A stretch of DNA of 11,374 nucleotides. Source: Chitinophagales bacterium (GTDB lineage Bacteria > Bacteroidota > Bacteroidia > Chitinophagales > Saprospiraceae). The DNA lies in NCBI GenBank assembly GCA_013297575.1, contig JAAFHO010000120.1:1-11374 (forward strand), in the 5' to 3' direction. This document shows, one piece after another, positions 1 to 6,378 of this stretch. The position numbers and the translations under genes were made by a program. The notes below the pieces were generated by a model, which saw nothing but the letters and a program-made list of their open reading frames with translations, was not told the DNA's origin and did no database searches. Positions within the stretch are counted from its first letter, which is position 1. Every line of letters begins with the position of its first letter.

Positions 1-375
1 GCTCCTTTCGATGTTCGCCTCACTAGAATGCGCAACGACATAGAAGTGAAAACAGTAGTTCAACCCGATCTCTGCGTTATCTGCGACCCTGCCAAATTAG
101 ACGACCGAGGCTGCAATGGCGCACCCGACCTTATTATTGAAATCCTCTCGCCGGGCAACAGCAGAACGGAGATGCGTGATAAGTTTGAACTCTATCAAGA
201 GGCTGGTGTCCTCGAATATTGGATCGTGTCGCCCATCGAAAAAGCCATTCAGGTGTTTCAACTCAATGAACAGGGTCGCTTCATTGGCCTGCCTCCTGTG
301 GTAGAGGGCGATATACTCACTACGCCCATCGTGCCCAATCTGGAAGTAGATTTAACTAAGATATTTTTGGATTAA
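1..375 (+). CDS. Uma2 family (DUF820) putative endonuclease, 5'-truncated by window edge
   Basis: The reading frame is open from the first base (APFDVRLTR precedes the Met at position 28), so the Met at 28 is internal and the true start lies outside the window; 124 residues are visible. Uma2 proteins have a PD-(D/E)XK nuclease-like fold and are abundant in Cyanobacteria and Bacteroidota; their cellular role is not settled. Counting from that internal Met, the family signatures are QPD (Asp14), APDLIIEILSP with Asp34 and Glu38, the downstream K-x3-Y (Lys52, Tyr56), then GVLEYWIV. The putative catalytic Asp/Glu/Lys set is therefore intact. The C-terminal strand region ending in PNLEVDL is also typical. 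It is the only intact plus-strand gene, convergent with the barrel gene at 659-1249. Family assignment is secure; nuclease activity is inferred from the fold. Confidence 0.9.
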   Translation, partial: APFDVRLTRMRNDIEVKTVVQPDLCVICDPAKLDDRGCNGAPDLIIEILSPGNSRTEMRDKFELYQEAGVLEYWIVSPIEKAIQVFQLNEQGRFIGLPPVVEGDILTTPIVPNLEVDLTKIFLD

Positions 376-407
376 TATCCTACACGAACCCCCTATCCCC
401 TAAAATC

Positions 408-460
408 TTATTCGGAACCTCCAAATGATAAGCAGGATCTCCGTCGCCAGGATGGAAAAA
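408..460 (-). repeat. Degenerate partial copy of the terminator-tail repeat
   Basis: On the plus strand this stretch matches the tail of the three repeats listed elsewhere: TTA, a short variable step, CCTCCAAA, then an ATCTC core and GCCAGGATGGAAAAA, with an insertion of about 8-10 bases in the middle. No hairpin or T-tract like that of the full copies is evident next to it. It lies directly beyond the full copy at 488-600, which suggests an eroded tandem unit. The similarity is by eye over about 50 bases, so it is tentative. Confidence 0.35.
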
Positions 461-487
461 CTCCGATAATATCCCGTTTGCTTTGTA

Positions 488-600
488 CAAAGCATTTGCA
501 GGTTAGACGAACCCTCAAAACAAATCTCAACCGCAGGAAGAAAATTTTTCATAAAAAAAAACGCTACCCCGAGTATCTCGGAATAGCGCTTGAAAAAATT
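488..600 (-). repeat. Terminator-tail repeat, copy 1
   Basis: This is a ~113-bp element that recurs at 7010-7130 and 7829-7945. Read on the minus strand it consists of an A-rich lead-in, a hairpin starting GCGCTATTC, a run of nine T, an AT-rich spacer, a conserved block (CTGC, TTGAGATT, GGGTTCGTCTAACC) and a terminal AAATGCTTT. It begins about 60 nt after the stop of the barrel gene at 659-1249, the same relative position as the other copies have to their genes. No terminal inverted repeats or target duplications are evident, so I do not call it a transposon. Confidence 0.8.
553..591 (-). terminator. Intrinsic terminator of the barrel gene
   Basis: In minus-strand RNA a 15-bp stem forms between AAGCGCUAUUCCGAG and CUCGGGGUAGCGUUU around an AUA loop, counting G-U pairs, followed by nine U. 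In plus-strand RNA the two inner U-G pairs become C-A mismatches, so the structure favours minus-strand transcripts. It serves the gene at 659-1249 and would also insulate it from the convergent Uma2 gene. Confidence 0.85.
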
Positions 601-658
601 ACTTGATTTACAGTTGTTTAGTTCGTCATATGTTGACTCCTAGTTGCAAATCAACGTC

Positions 659-1249
659 TTAAAATTTGTACACCAACGATAAGGCCACAGTGCTACCTAC
701 AGATGCTCCTGCATTGAAACTGTTAGATCTTGTGGATCGGTTGTATGTATTTGATAATCCTATACCTGGAATGGCCTCCATATTCACTGCAAAATGCTGG
801 TTAATATCGTGTTGAAGGCCCAAAACATAACCAATGCCTAAACTGAAATGGTAACCATAATCGAAATTTTCTTGGTTTCTACCTGAGAAATTAGCGCCCG
901 CATTCCATTCCCATCCTCTGTAAAACATTGTTTTTTTACTGAGTTGCTTCCGATGTTCTGTACCAATGGCAACGCTTGCACCAAGGTTGAAATTTGATAC
1001 ATTCACATCTCCATTAGTATTTTGGTTAAAACCAATATTACCAAATCCAAAACGATAACGGCGGTACTTGTTCTCCCCAATTTCCTTTTTGTAAAAAGCA
1101 GAAAAGCCATCAGCACTGCCCAAATTGAGCGAATTGAAACGAAGCCCAATCTCGCGTTTGGGCATATTGCTGCTTTGTGCAGATAAAGAAATGCTAAAAA
1201 AAGCCATGAGGATGGCCGTACTAAATAGTACTTTGTAGTGTTGTGACAT
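659..1249 (-). CDS. Small outer-membrane beta-barrel protein
   Basis: The protein has 196 residues from the chosen start. An upstream in-frame Met at 1285 would add 12 residues before the signal peptide; I prefer the Met at 1249, which follows a typical AAACTTAATTTT leader and directly opens a signal peptide (MSQHYKVLF..., hydrophobic core about 7-23, cleavage after SLSAQ near residue 25). The mature part alternates polar and aromatic residues in strand-like stretches (FGFGNIGF, FNLGASVAIG, YGYHFSLGIGYVLG, STVALSLVYKF) with Gly/Asn-rich turns and ends in Phe, the usual outer-membrane assembly signal. It resembles the generic OMP_b-brl/PorT-like class of about 8 strands; ligand and function are unknown. 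It appears monocistronic and is followed by a strong terminator within a repeat. Confidence 0.8.
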   Translation of the reverse strand: MSQHYKVLFSTAILMAFFSISLSAQSSNMPKREIGLRFNSLNLGSADGFSAFYKKEIGENKYRRYRFGFGNIGFNQNTNGDVNVSNFNLGASVAIGTEHRKQLSKKTMFYRGWEWNAGANFSGRNQENFDYGYHFSLGIGYVLGLQHDINQHFAVNMEAIPGIGLSNTYNRSTRSNSFNAGASVGSTVALSLVYKF

Positions 1250-1406
1250 AAAATTAAGTTTAAAGTGTAAATAATTAAATATCAAACGGTAGTACTACTA
1301 TTTTCGCTGTTTCCTTAAAATTGTATTAACGCTTTTTTGTGAGTTTTTTAAGATTTAGATCAGTGAAGAGCACCAATAATAATGATTGTGCTTTTAACCA
1401 CTTTTG
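1250..1406. other. AT-rich intergenic region, no gene seen
   Basis: This is the presumed promoter region of the minus-strand barrel gene. I found no convincing ORF here. A TACCGTTTG at 1287-1295 on the minus strand loosely recalls the Bacteroidota -7 element TAnnTTTG but has one extra base, so I do not call a promoter. Confidence 0.5.
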
Positions 1407-1764
1407 GTATGTCTCCTTCATTTATCGCAAATCAAAAATGCACTTGTTATGAGCAGTGTACAAACCCAAACCTCTGCGTGGGGGGGAACTGACGGCACAG
1501 ACAAAGCCCAAATTGACCTTCGTGATTGACCGCCGAGACCAAGTGATTAATTTGTGTGAAATGAAATTTTCAATCAAATCCTTTACCATTGAAAAAGCAT
1601 ACGCTGACACGCTCCGTAATAAAAATCGGTGTTTTTAGAGATGCTACCAAAACGAATAAAGCACTTTGGCTAACGTTCATCACGACTCATGGTTTGACCC
1701 AAAATACCCCCACGCGCAATCTCTAGTGCATCAGTCTATAACAATGGACGCTTTGTTTTTGTAG
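1407..1764 (+). pseudogene. Frameshifted 3' remnant of AAA ATPase / DUF234-type protein
   Basis: Four consecutive reading-frame segments together give a recognisable C-terminus of the ATPase_2/DUF234-type predicted ATPases common in Bacteroidota. Segment 1 (1407-1520) reads CLLHLSQIKNAL, then QTSAW and KAQIDL. Segment 2 (1522-1621) reads VIDRRDQVINLCEMKFS and KAYADTLRNK. Segment 3 (1622 to about 1695) reads VFRDATKTNKALWLTFITTHG. Segment 4 ends SLVHQSITMDALFL and stop at 1762-1764. One-base changes near 1521, 1621 (in an A-run) and 1695-1705 explain the frame changes. The Asp of IDL and the Glu-x-Lys of CEMKF correspond to the PD-(D/E)XK-like signature of this C-terminal domain. The N-terminal ATPase is absent. 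The family is recalled from sequence pattern, not from a search. Confidence 0.75.
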
Positions 1765-1776
1765 AAAACTGAGAAA

Positions 1777-1803
1777 ATAGGGTGGGGGACTTTTGCCCCC
1801 TCC
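1777..1803 (-). terminator. Probable intrinsic terminator of the serine hydrolase gene
   Basis: A G/C-rich hairpin pairs GGGGG with CCCCC around a short loop, just past the hydrolase stop codon. On the minus strand the stem is followed by TATTTTC, a weak U-tract. It also lies just past the plus-strand pseudogene, so it may once have been bidirectional. Confidence 0.5.
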
Positions 1804-1824
1804 TTATAGCATCGTATTTTAGAT

Positions 1825-3195
1825 TTAATTTTTAATGAGTTTATAAGTGTAAAGGCCAGCGGCGTTCAGGCTCAGTGTGACGGTATAATTGCCGTCGGCA
1901 GCAAGTTTGAGATTGTCGCCGTCGCCTTTCAAAACGCCGTCACCTTTGGTATCGCCGAGATTGATATTCCAGTTACTATTGGCACGGAATTTAAATTCAC
2001 CAGCTTTGAGATTAAGGGTAATTTTCCACGTTTTGCTCACCTCGTCGTAAGTCATCGGTTGGTCAGTATCCCAATTATTCGGCGTTGCGGTGCCGATAAT
2101 GCCCCATTTGGGGATCGGAATCGTTTTGCCAATAGCAAGTGTAGCCATTTTGTCGCCAATATCAAAAGGTGGATTACAACCACAATTTGAAAAAACAGCG
2201 ACAAATACATCTTCTTTTGGCAAATAAATGGATTGGGTCAAAAAACCGGGAATACCGCCACCATGTCCAATAGTCGGGCTTCCTTGAATATCTCCCAAAC
2301 CCCAACCATAGCCATACTCCGTTTCTTTACCGTCGGTCAGTTTATATTTTGTAAAGGCTTTGTCGAGACTTTCTTTTTTAACCAATTTGTAGGCATGAAC
2401 GGCTTGATGCCACTTGAATAAATCTTCGACAGTAGATTGAATCGAACCCGCCGAATAAGGTAAATTCATGTTCAAATAGGGGGCATTTACAAAACCTGTG
2501 CTGTCTTTTTCGTAAGCACCCGCCCTATTTTTGACAATTTTCGAGTCGCTGCCAAAGAGAGAATTGGTCATACCAAGTGGCTTGAAAAAGTTTTCTTCAA
2601 TATATTGCGGATACGTTTTGCCCGACACTTTTTCGATGATATAGCCCAGCAGAAAATACCCCGAATTGTTGTAATTCCATTTAGTTCCGGGGGCAAATTC
2701 CATTGGTTCATTTTTGAAATAATCAATCAATTCGGTTGGTTTTAAATCTAAAGTTACCTGTTTCTCAAAATCTTTCATGCCCGTATAGCTCTGAATACCT
2801 GATGTATGCGTAAGCAAATGTTCAATGGTAATTTTATGCCCATGTGTTGGATAATCGGGGATAAATTTAGTGATACTATCTTGCAAATTCAGTTTGCCTT
2901 GTTCCATCAATTGCAATATTGCTACCGCCGTAAACTGCTTGGTAATAGAGCCAATTCTGAAAATATTATCCACTTGCATCGGGATATTATATTCCAAATT
3001 AGCCATGCCAAAGGCTTTTTTGTAGATAATCTGACCTTTTCGGGCAACCAAAGCCGTAGCGCCCGTTTCATTGGTTTTGAATTGCTCCGACAGCATTTTA
3101 TCGAAGTTGGCAAAGAGTTGCTTATCGTCTTTTTGTTGAGCGAAAGCAAGGTTTGCCAAAAGGCAAAAAGCGAGAAATAGAGTTGTTTTTTTCAT
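1825..3195 (-). CDS. Secreted serine hydrolase (beta-lactamase/S12 type) with C-terminal SusE/SusF-like domain
   Basis: The protein has 456 residues starting at the internal Met MKKTTLF; the longer frame from 3252 would put 19 implausible residues before the signal peptide. The signal peptide is residues 1-20 (ending FAQ). The penicillin-binding/beta-lactamase core (about 25-350) shows all three class motifs: SITK (Ser83 nucleophile, Lys86), Tyr175-Asn-Asn177, and HGGG starting at His311. Residues about 364-456 form a second domain resembling the SusE/SusF outer-membrane starch-binding repeats (TPNNWDTDQPM, WKITLNLKAGEFKFRAN, GDGDNL, GNYTVTLSL). Such enzymes act in the periplasm or at the cell surface on D-amino-acid peptides, esters or beta-lactams; the substrate cannot be told here. 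It lies 62 nt downstream of the esterase gene and probably shares its transcript. Confidence 0.88.
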   Translation of the reverse strand: MKKTTLFLAFCLLANLAFAQQKDDKQLFANFDKMLSEQFKTNETGATALVARKGQIIYKKAFGMANLEYNIPMQVDNIFRIGSITKQFTAVAILQLMEQGKLNLQDSITKFIPDYPTHGHKITIEHLLTHTSGIQSYTGMKDFEKQVTLDLKPTELIDYFKNEPMEFAPGTKWNYNNSGYFLLGYIIEKVSGKTYPQYIEENFFKPLGMTNSLFGSDSKIVKNRAGAYEKDSTGFVNAPYLNMNLPYSAGSIQSTVEDLFKWHQAVHAYKLVKKESLDKAFTKYKLTDGKETEYGYGWGLGDIQGSPTIGHGGGIPGFLTQSIYLPKEDVFVAVFSNCGCNPPFDIGDKMATLAIGKTIPIPKWGIIGTATPNNWDTDQPMTYDEVSKTWKITLNLKAGEFKFRANSNWNINLGDTKGDGVLKGDGDNLKLAADGNYTVTLSLNAAGLYTYKLIKN

Positions 3196-3216
3196 TTTAA
3201 AAATTTGTTTTATTGT
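3193..3216 (-). promoter_or_regulatory. Leader shared with the esterase gene
   Basis: On the minus strand ACAATAAAACAA followed by an AT tract runs into the hydrolase start codon. Nearly the same 24-26 nt stands before the neighbouring esterase start (4482-4507). It is an A-rich Bacteroidota-style translation leader without a Shine-Dalgarno site. Confidence 0.5.
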
Positions 3217-3257
3217 ATAATAATCAATGAAAATAGGGAAGGCGTATAACACCCTCT

Positions 3258-4484
3258 CTACTTACTCCGCAGCCCTTCCAATTTTTTTCTTGTGTCTGGA
3301 ATATCTTTAATGGACAAAGCCTTTTCAAACTGAATTTTGGCATTCGCTTTGTCGCCAATGGCTATGAAATAATCGCCATAAGAATCATAGGCATTATGAC
3401 TTTCGGGGTAGTAGGTTACATTCAATTTAAAAAGGCTTTCTGCTGTTTTATACAATTTTCTACCCATGAAATCGTAACCCATATAATTGACTTCCATTTC
3501 ATCTGGCTTCATAGTATAACCCATTTTTTTAGATAAATTAGCATAATGGTTGCTATACTTCTCCGCCAAAGCACCTGTTGAATCTACATAATCTTTCATC
3601 GTGAATTTTAACGGAAGAAAATCAAAGAAGAAACGTAACGCATCGTATTCGGTAATAAGCGGTGCAGAGCTGTGCGTATCATCAGGATAATATTTGCCGC
3701 GATAGTTCAGGCCATTTTTTTTGTTTTTTTCAAAAGCGGCCTGCAAAGCCAATATGGAGCGGATATGCTTTGTTTCGAAAGAAGTGTCCTTTTGCACTTT
3801 TTTAATATCCATACCGTCTTCCATTGTATTGGCAATGCCGAGATACAAGGATTTTCCTTCAAATTTCTTTTCTGCCAATACCTTTTCCGTTTGTTTCAAT
3901 AGTTTTTCCTTATCCCACCACATACTTGGGTCAATACAGATGTAGGAGTTGAATAAATGATTGTGGTGCGTAAATGTTTGCATGACGGCCAAACCACCAA
4001 ACGAATGCCCAATGAGCATTTTATAAGGTGCGGTCGGGTATTTTGCCTCGATATGCGGCATCAATTCCTTTTCGATAAAAGCGATAAAGTTTTCGCCGCC
4101 GCCCGATGTTTTGGAGGAAATGCTGTCCATCATCGGCAGGTCGGCATCGATATGCGTCGGCGTTAAATCTCTCGTTCGGTCGGTGTTTGGTATGCCCACC
4201 ACAATCATTTTTGGACACATTGTATTGCCATTGACGCTACTCAATTGTTGAATCATGCCCACTACCGAATAAAAATGGGCATCGCCGTCCAATAAATACA
4301 CGACGGGATATTTTTGGTTGGCACCGTCAGGTACATAGACCCAAACCTTTCGTTGTTCGCCCAATATATTGGATTGAAGGCTGTCAATGGTGCCTATTTC
4401 GACTTTATTGCTGGTTTGAGCATTGCTATCGCATAGCGCAAAAAAGAAGAGCACGAATGCTGCGATGAATGTTGGATTTTTCAT
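3258..4484 (-). CDS. Secreted esterase, alpha/beta-hydrolase of the Fes/IroE (putative esterase) type, with C-terminal TPR-like tail
   Basis: The protein has 408 residues with a signal peptide at 1-23 (ending NAQ). The hydrolase core spans about 28-290: KVWVYVPDG and PVVYLLDGDAHF near the N-terminus, the nucleophile elbow GHSFGG (Ser161), then FNSYICIDPSMWWD, and DDTHSSAP containing the likely catalytic His271. This arrangement is that of the esterase D/enterochelin-esterase-like family. Residues about 335-400 (LYKTAESLFKLN, NAYDSYGDYFIAIGD, NAKIQFEKALSI) form at least one TPR-like helical pair, a frequent C-terminal addition in Bacteroidota members. The substrate is unknown; siderophore hydrolysis should not be assumed, since no iron-uptake genes are nearby. 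It is the first gene of a likely two-gene unit with the serine hydrolase. Confidence 0.88.
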   Translation of the reverse strand: MKNPTFIAAFVLFFFALCDSNAQTSNKVEIGTIDSLQSNILGEQRKVWVYVPDGANQKYPVVYLLDGDAHFYSVVGMIQQLSSVNGNTMCPKMIVVGIPNTDRTRDLTPTHIDADLPMMDSISSKTSGGGENFIAFIEKELMPHIEAKYPTAPYKMLIGHSFGGLAVMQTFTHHNHLFNSYICIDPSMWWDKEKLLKQTEKVLAEKKFEGKSLYLGIANTMEDGMDIKKVQKDTSFETKHIRSILALQAAFEKNKKNGLNYRGKYYPDDTHSSAPLITEYDALRFFFDFLPLKFTMKDYVDSTGALAEKYSNHYANLSKKMGYTMKPDEMEVNYMGYDFMGRKLYKTAESLFKLNVTYYPESHNAYDSYGDYFIAIGDKANAKIQFEKALSIKDIPDTRKKLEGLRSK

Positions 4485-4507
4485 TTTTAAAAAACTTGTT
4501 TTATTGT
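4482..4507 (-). promoter_or_regulatory. Leader shared with the serine hydrolase gene
   Basis: This is the second copy of the leader also found at 3193-3216, differing by two added A/T bases and one substitution, placed directly before the esterase start codon. Confidence 0.5.
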
Positions 4508-4525
4508 TAAAAAAATTAGCGTTTT

Positions 4526-4560
4526 AAACGTCGGCAGGGTTTCAAACCCTGCCGACGTTT
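4526..4560. repeat. Perfect 17-bp inverted repeat (palindromic hairpin)
   Basis: AAACGTCGGCAGGGTTT and its exact complement are separated by a single C. It lies in the 194-bp gap between the WG-repeat gene and the esterase gene, 120 bp past the former's stop and 42 bp before the latter's start. It may act as a bidirectional terminator or be an interspersed palindromic element; no long U-tract follows directly on either strand. Confidence 0.85.
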
Positions 4561-4576
4561 CGCGACTTGGGTGTTT

Positions 4577-4630
4577 TCACCGTTTCATCGGTTGCAACTT
4601 CCAATACGTCAAACTCCGCCATAGCCACTC
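4577..4630 (-). pseudogene. Possible C-terminal remnant of a DUF418 membrane protein
   Basis: A 17-residue frame reads EWLWRSLTYWKLQPMKR and then stops, and an in-frame stop lies immediately upstream. The motif (G)PLEWLWRxLTY is the hallmark C-terminus of DUF418 (YeiB-like) multi-pass membrane proteins, so this looks like the last scrap of a deleted gene. It is short, and I rely on recall of the family motif. Confidence 0.4.
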
Positions 4631-4678
4631 TTAATGATGACCACTTTTTATTTGGCAGCCCTCTTGTCTAATTTTTAC

Positions 4679-5086
4679 TTAGGATTTTTTCTTTTTCATA
4701 AACTTCCCCTTCTTATCCACATACTGCCATTTCTCGCTTTCCCAGATACCGTATTCGCCGTCTTTTACGGTTCGGCAGTTGGTGCTTACTTTGGCCTTCC
4801 CGCCTTCGAAAGGATAGGCGCAATCAAATTTCGGATTGATGACTATGGCGTAAGTTTGGGCATTGGCGTAGCCAATTTTGCCGTTTTTCACCACCCGAAT
4901 CAGGCCTTCGGAAGGATAGTCGGGGCCGTTGTCGTATATGAATACGTCATAAAGCACTTTTTCCCGGCTGTCCATGATGACCCATTTGCCCTGATCTGTT
5001 TGTTCCATGCGTAGTTTGGCGGCTTTTTGCGCTGCTAAGGAGCATACGAAGCAGCAGAACAGCGCCATGGTTGTTAATTTTTGCAT
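4679..5086 (-). CDS. Secreted WG-repeat-containing protein
   Basis: The protein has 135 residues with a signal peptide at 1-20 (MQKLTTMALF...SLAAQ). From about residue 58 to 130 it carries two WG-type repeats: EGLIRVVKNGKIGYAN followed by AIVINPKFDCAYPFEGGKAKV, then DGEYGIWESEKWQYVDKKGK. The canonical G-x-W/Y-G-Y-hydrophobic pattern followed by a P-x-F/Y-D step is clear. WG-repeat proteins are beta-rich surface or periplasmic proteins without a defined general role; this one is much shorter than most and ends in a lysine-rich tail. Cys90 and Cys104 could form a disulfide. It is followed by gene debris and the palindrome at 4526-4560, so it is probably transcribed alone. Confidence 0.8.
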   Translation of the reverse strand: MQKLTTMALFCCFVCSLAAQKAAKLRMEQTDQGKWVIMDSREKVLYDVFIYDNGPDYPSEGLIRVVKNGKIGYANAQTYAIVINPKFDCAYPFEGGKAKVSTNCRTVKDGEYGIWESEKWQYVDKKGKFMKKKKS

Positions 5087-5107
5087 TGTTGTTGAAATTT
5101 TTTTGAT

Positions 5108-5299
5108 TCAACGGTTAAATAATTTTCTGTAGCGATCCGTCGGAGAAAATTGCCATTCCGTTTTCTGAGCATTGTATTTGGCTCCAATATCAACCATTAT
5201 ACTCTTTTCATTCATTTCCTTTAATGGCGTAGAGGTTTGAGCAGCAACAGCCAAAGCCCAAAAGCAAAGTATAAAATAAGATTTTTCGCATTTTTTAGT
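5108..5299 (-). pseudogene. Broken small secreted protein ORF lacking a start codon
   Basis: One minus-strand frame encodes a signal-peptide-like stretch (SYFILCFWALAVAAQ) followed by about 43 residues (TSTPLKEMNEKS, IMVDIGAKYNAQ, QFSPTDRYRKLFNR) and a stop at 5108-5110. No ATG, GTG or TTG stands at the head; the codon expected to be the start reads ACT before AAAAAA, as if ATG had been lost. An ATG at 5290 exists in another frame and would yield only a 27-residue peptide (MRKILFYTLLLG...). It is either a decayed gene or expressed from a non-standard start. No family recognised. Confidence 0.4.
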
Positions 5300-5345
5300 T
5301 ATTTAAAATTTAAAAATTCTTTCTTTGCAGTGAACGGTTTTTTAA

Positions 5346-5372
5346 TATCGGCGTGGCTGGCAAACGCCGATA
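5346..5372 (-). terminator. Hairpin downstream of the NTF2-like gene
   Basis: A perfect 9-bp stem (TATCGGCGT with ACGCCGATA) encloses a 9-nt loop, 14 nt past the stop of the gene at 5386. On the minus strand it is followed by TTAAAAAACC rather than a U-tract, so it is a weak intrinsic terminator at best, or a transcript-stabilising stem. Confidence 0.45.
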
Positions 5373-5385
5373 ATAGTTTAACCTT

Positions 5386-5844
5386 TTACTCCTTTCCCTG
5401 TGCCTTCGGTGTCACCTTCACAACGCTCAACTTCCATTGACCGCCTTCGCGCACCCAATGTTGATCAAAATAGCCATTGAAGGCCTCTTTCTTGCCGGTT
5501 TTTTTGTCCGTACTGGTTTGGGTGAACTCACCTTTAAAGTTGGCTCTGCTATCGGGCAGCAAGGTCGCTGTACAGCCGGGGGCAAGTTCGAGGGTGCCTG
5601 TATGGGTTTCGAAGGTTTTTATAAAATCGGCTTCGATTTCTGCACGTGTTGCGGTCGAGGTGGTGCCGTCTGGATTTACATAATCCATTTTTTCGGCGTA
5701 CATGGCGGCTAAGGCCTTCGCGTCACCGCGTTCGAGGGCGGCTTTCCAGTTGTTAGCGAGGGTCATCATTTCGGGGGTGAGGTCTTGAGCCTGGGTGTTG
5801 AATGCGGCGAACAAGAAGGCCGCGAGCAAAAAAAAGTTTTTCAT
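5386..5844 (-). CDS. Secreted NTF2-like / DUF4440 (SnoaL-type) protein
   Basis: The protein has 152 residues with a signal peptide at 1-20 (ending NTQAQ). The rest fits the alpha+beta cone of the NTF2-like superfamily: a first helix (NNWKAALERGDAKALAAMYAEKMDYVNPDG), a helix with RAEIEADFIKTFETH, then strands ending in FDQHWVREGGQWKLSVVKV, the typical 'W.R.GG.WK' terminal strand of DUF4440 and SnoaL-like members. These may be small-molecule-binding proteins or enzymes; no catalytic set can be assigned. The leader is AT-rich with AAATTTTAAAAAC before the ATG. It stands alone, with a hairpin after it. Confidence 0.85.
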   Translation of the reverse strand: MKNFFLLAAFLFAAFNTQAQDLTPEMMTLANNWKAALERGDAKALAAMYAEKMDYVNPDGTTSTATRAEIEADFIKTFETHTGTLELAPGCTATLLPDSRANFKGEFTQTSTDKKTGKKEAFNGYFDQHWVREGGQWKLSVVKVTPKAQGKE

Positions 5845-5890
5845 GTTTTTAAAATTTAATATTATTTATATTTGTTGTTAATTATTTGCA

Positions 5891-6295
5891 CTACAACTGC
5901 TTTGTAGAATGCGCTGTAGCAGTATCCAAGTTGCCTTCGATTACATACCGCTCTTGGCAGCCTTTGCAAGTACCTAAAATTTCAACCTCTTCAGCAAACA
6001 AGCGTGCTTGGGGATGGAGTGTCAGCGACGCACCGCTAGTAATTTTGAGGCTCAACACCTCGACATCGCCCTTCATAATGACTGGAAACTTGCCCGTCGA
6101 AGTGGATACATCCGAGATCACTACATGATGAAAAGCATCCGGGATTCTGCCGAGGCTCCAATTCCGGCTACATGCCCAGTTGGTCTCTTGGCCGGGTGTT
6201 CCACCTTTCCAAGTATTGGCGATTTGTGCGGCAGCAGTTTGAGGTACTATTTGGGTCAAAAGGATGACGAGTGAAAAAGCAATTAGACTACGCAT
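5891..6295 (-). CDS. Secreted protein with a single NW-type beta domain, function unknown
   Basis: The protein has 134 residues with a signal peptide at 1-24 (ending TAAAQ). The mature part (TWKGG, NWACSRNWSLGRIPD, HHVVISDV, FPVI, LSLKITSGASLTLHPQARL) matches a module common at the N-terminus of large Bacteroidota cell-surface proteins, where it starts a parallel beta-helix. Here the module stands alone and ends with CKGC (Cys110, Cys113), GNLDTATAHS and stop, with no type IX sorting tail. It may be a free-standing secreted protein or a relic of a larger adhesin. Cys42 plus the CxxC pair could make disulfides. No enzymatic motif is visible. Confidence 0.7.
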   Translation of the reverse strand: MRSLIAFSLVILLTQIVPQTAAAQIANTWKGGTPGQETNWACSRNWSLGRIPDAFHHVVISDVSTSTGKFPVIMKGDVEVLSLKITSGASLTLHPQARLFAEEVEILGTCKGCQERYVIEGNLDTATAHSTKQL

Positions 6296-6335
6296 GGTTT
6301 TGATTTTAATTGTAATATAAGTTTATTTGGTTGAT

Positions 6336-6374
6336 CTTTTTGAAATAGAAGCAAGCGTTACACTTTTCAAAAAG
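6336..6374 (-). terminator. Possible weak terminator after the 177-aa membrane protein gene
   Basis: A 10-bp inverted repeat (CTTTTTGAAA with TTTCAAAAAG) spans a 19-nt loop, starting 5 nt after the stop codon at 6379. It is A/T-rich and lacks a U-tract, and an overlapping shorter stem is possible at 6361-6376. Confidence 0.25.
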
Positions 6375-6378
6375 TGGT

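Noticed and set aside
659..1285. Longer N-terminus for the barrel protein starting at 1285
   Set aside because: The extra 12 residues (MIFNYLHFKLNF) come from AT-rich leader sequence and would precede an otherwise complete signal peptide.
1422..1610. Minus-strand ORF of 62 residues
   Set aside because: It is antisense to the frameshifted ATPase remnant, which has a clear family pattern on the plus strand.
3258..4484. Enterochelin esterase (Fes) as a specific name for the esterase
   Set aside because: The fold family fits, but no siderophore uptake or synthesis genes are nearby, and the C-terminal TPR-like tail is not part of Fes, so a substrate name is not justified.
5437..5712. Plus-strand ORF antisense to the NTF2-like gene
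   Set aside because: The opposite strand encodes a signal peptide plus a recognisable NTF2-like domain, so this is its shadow.
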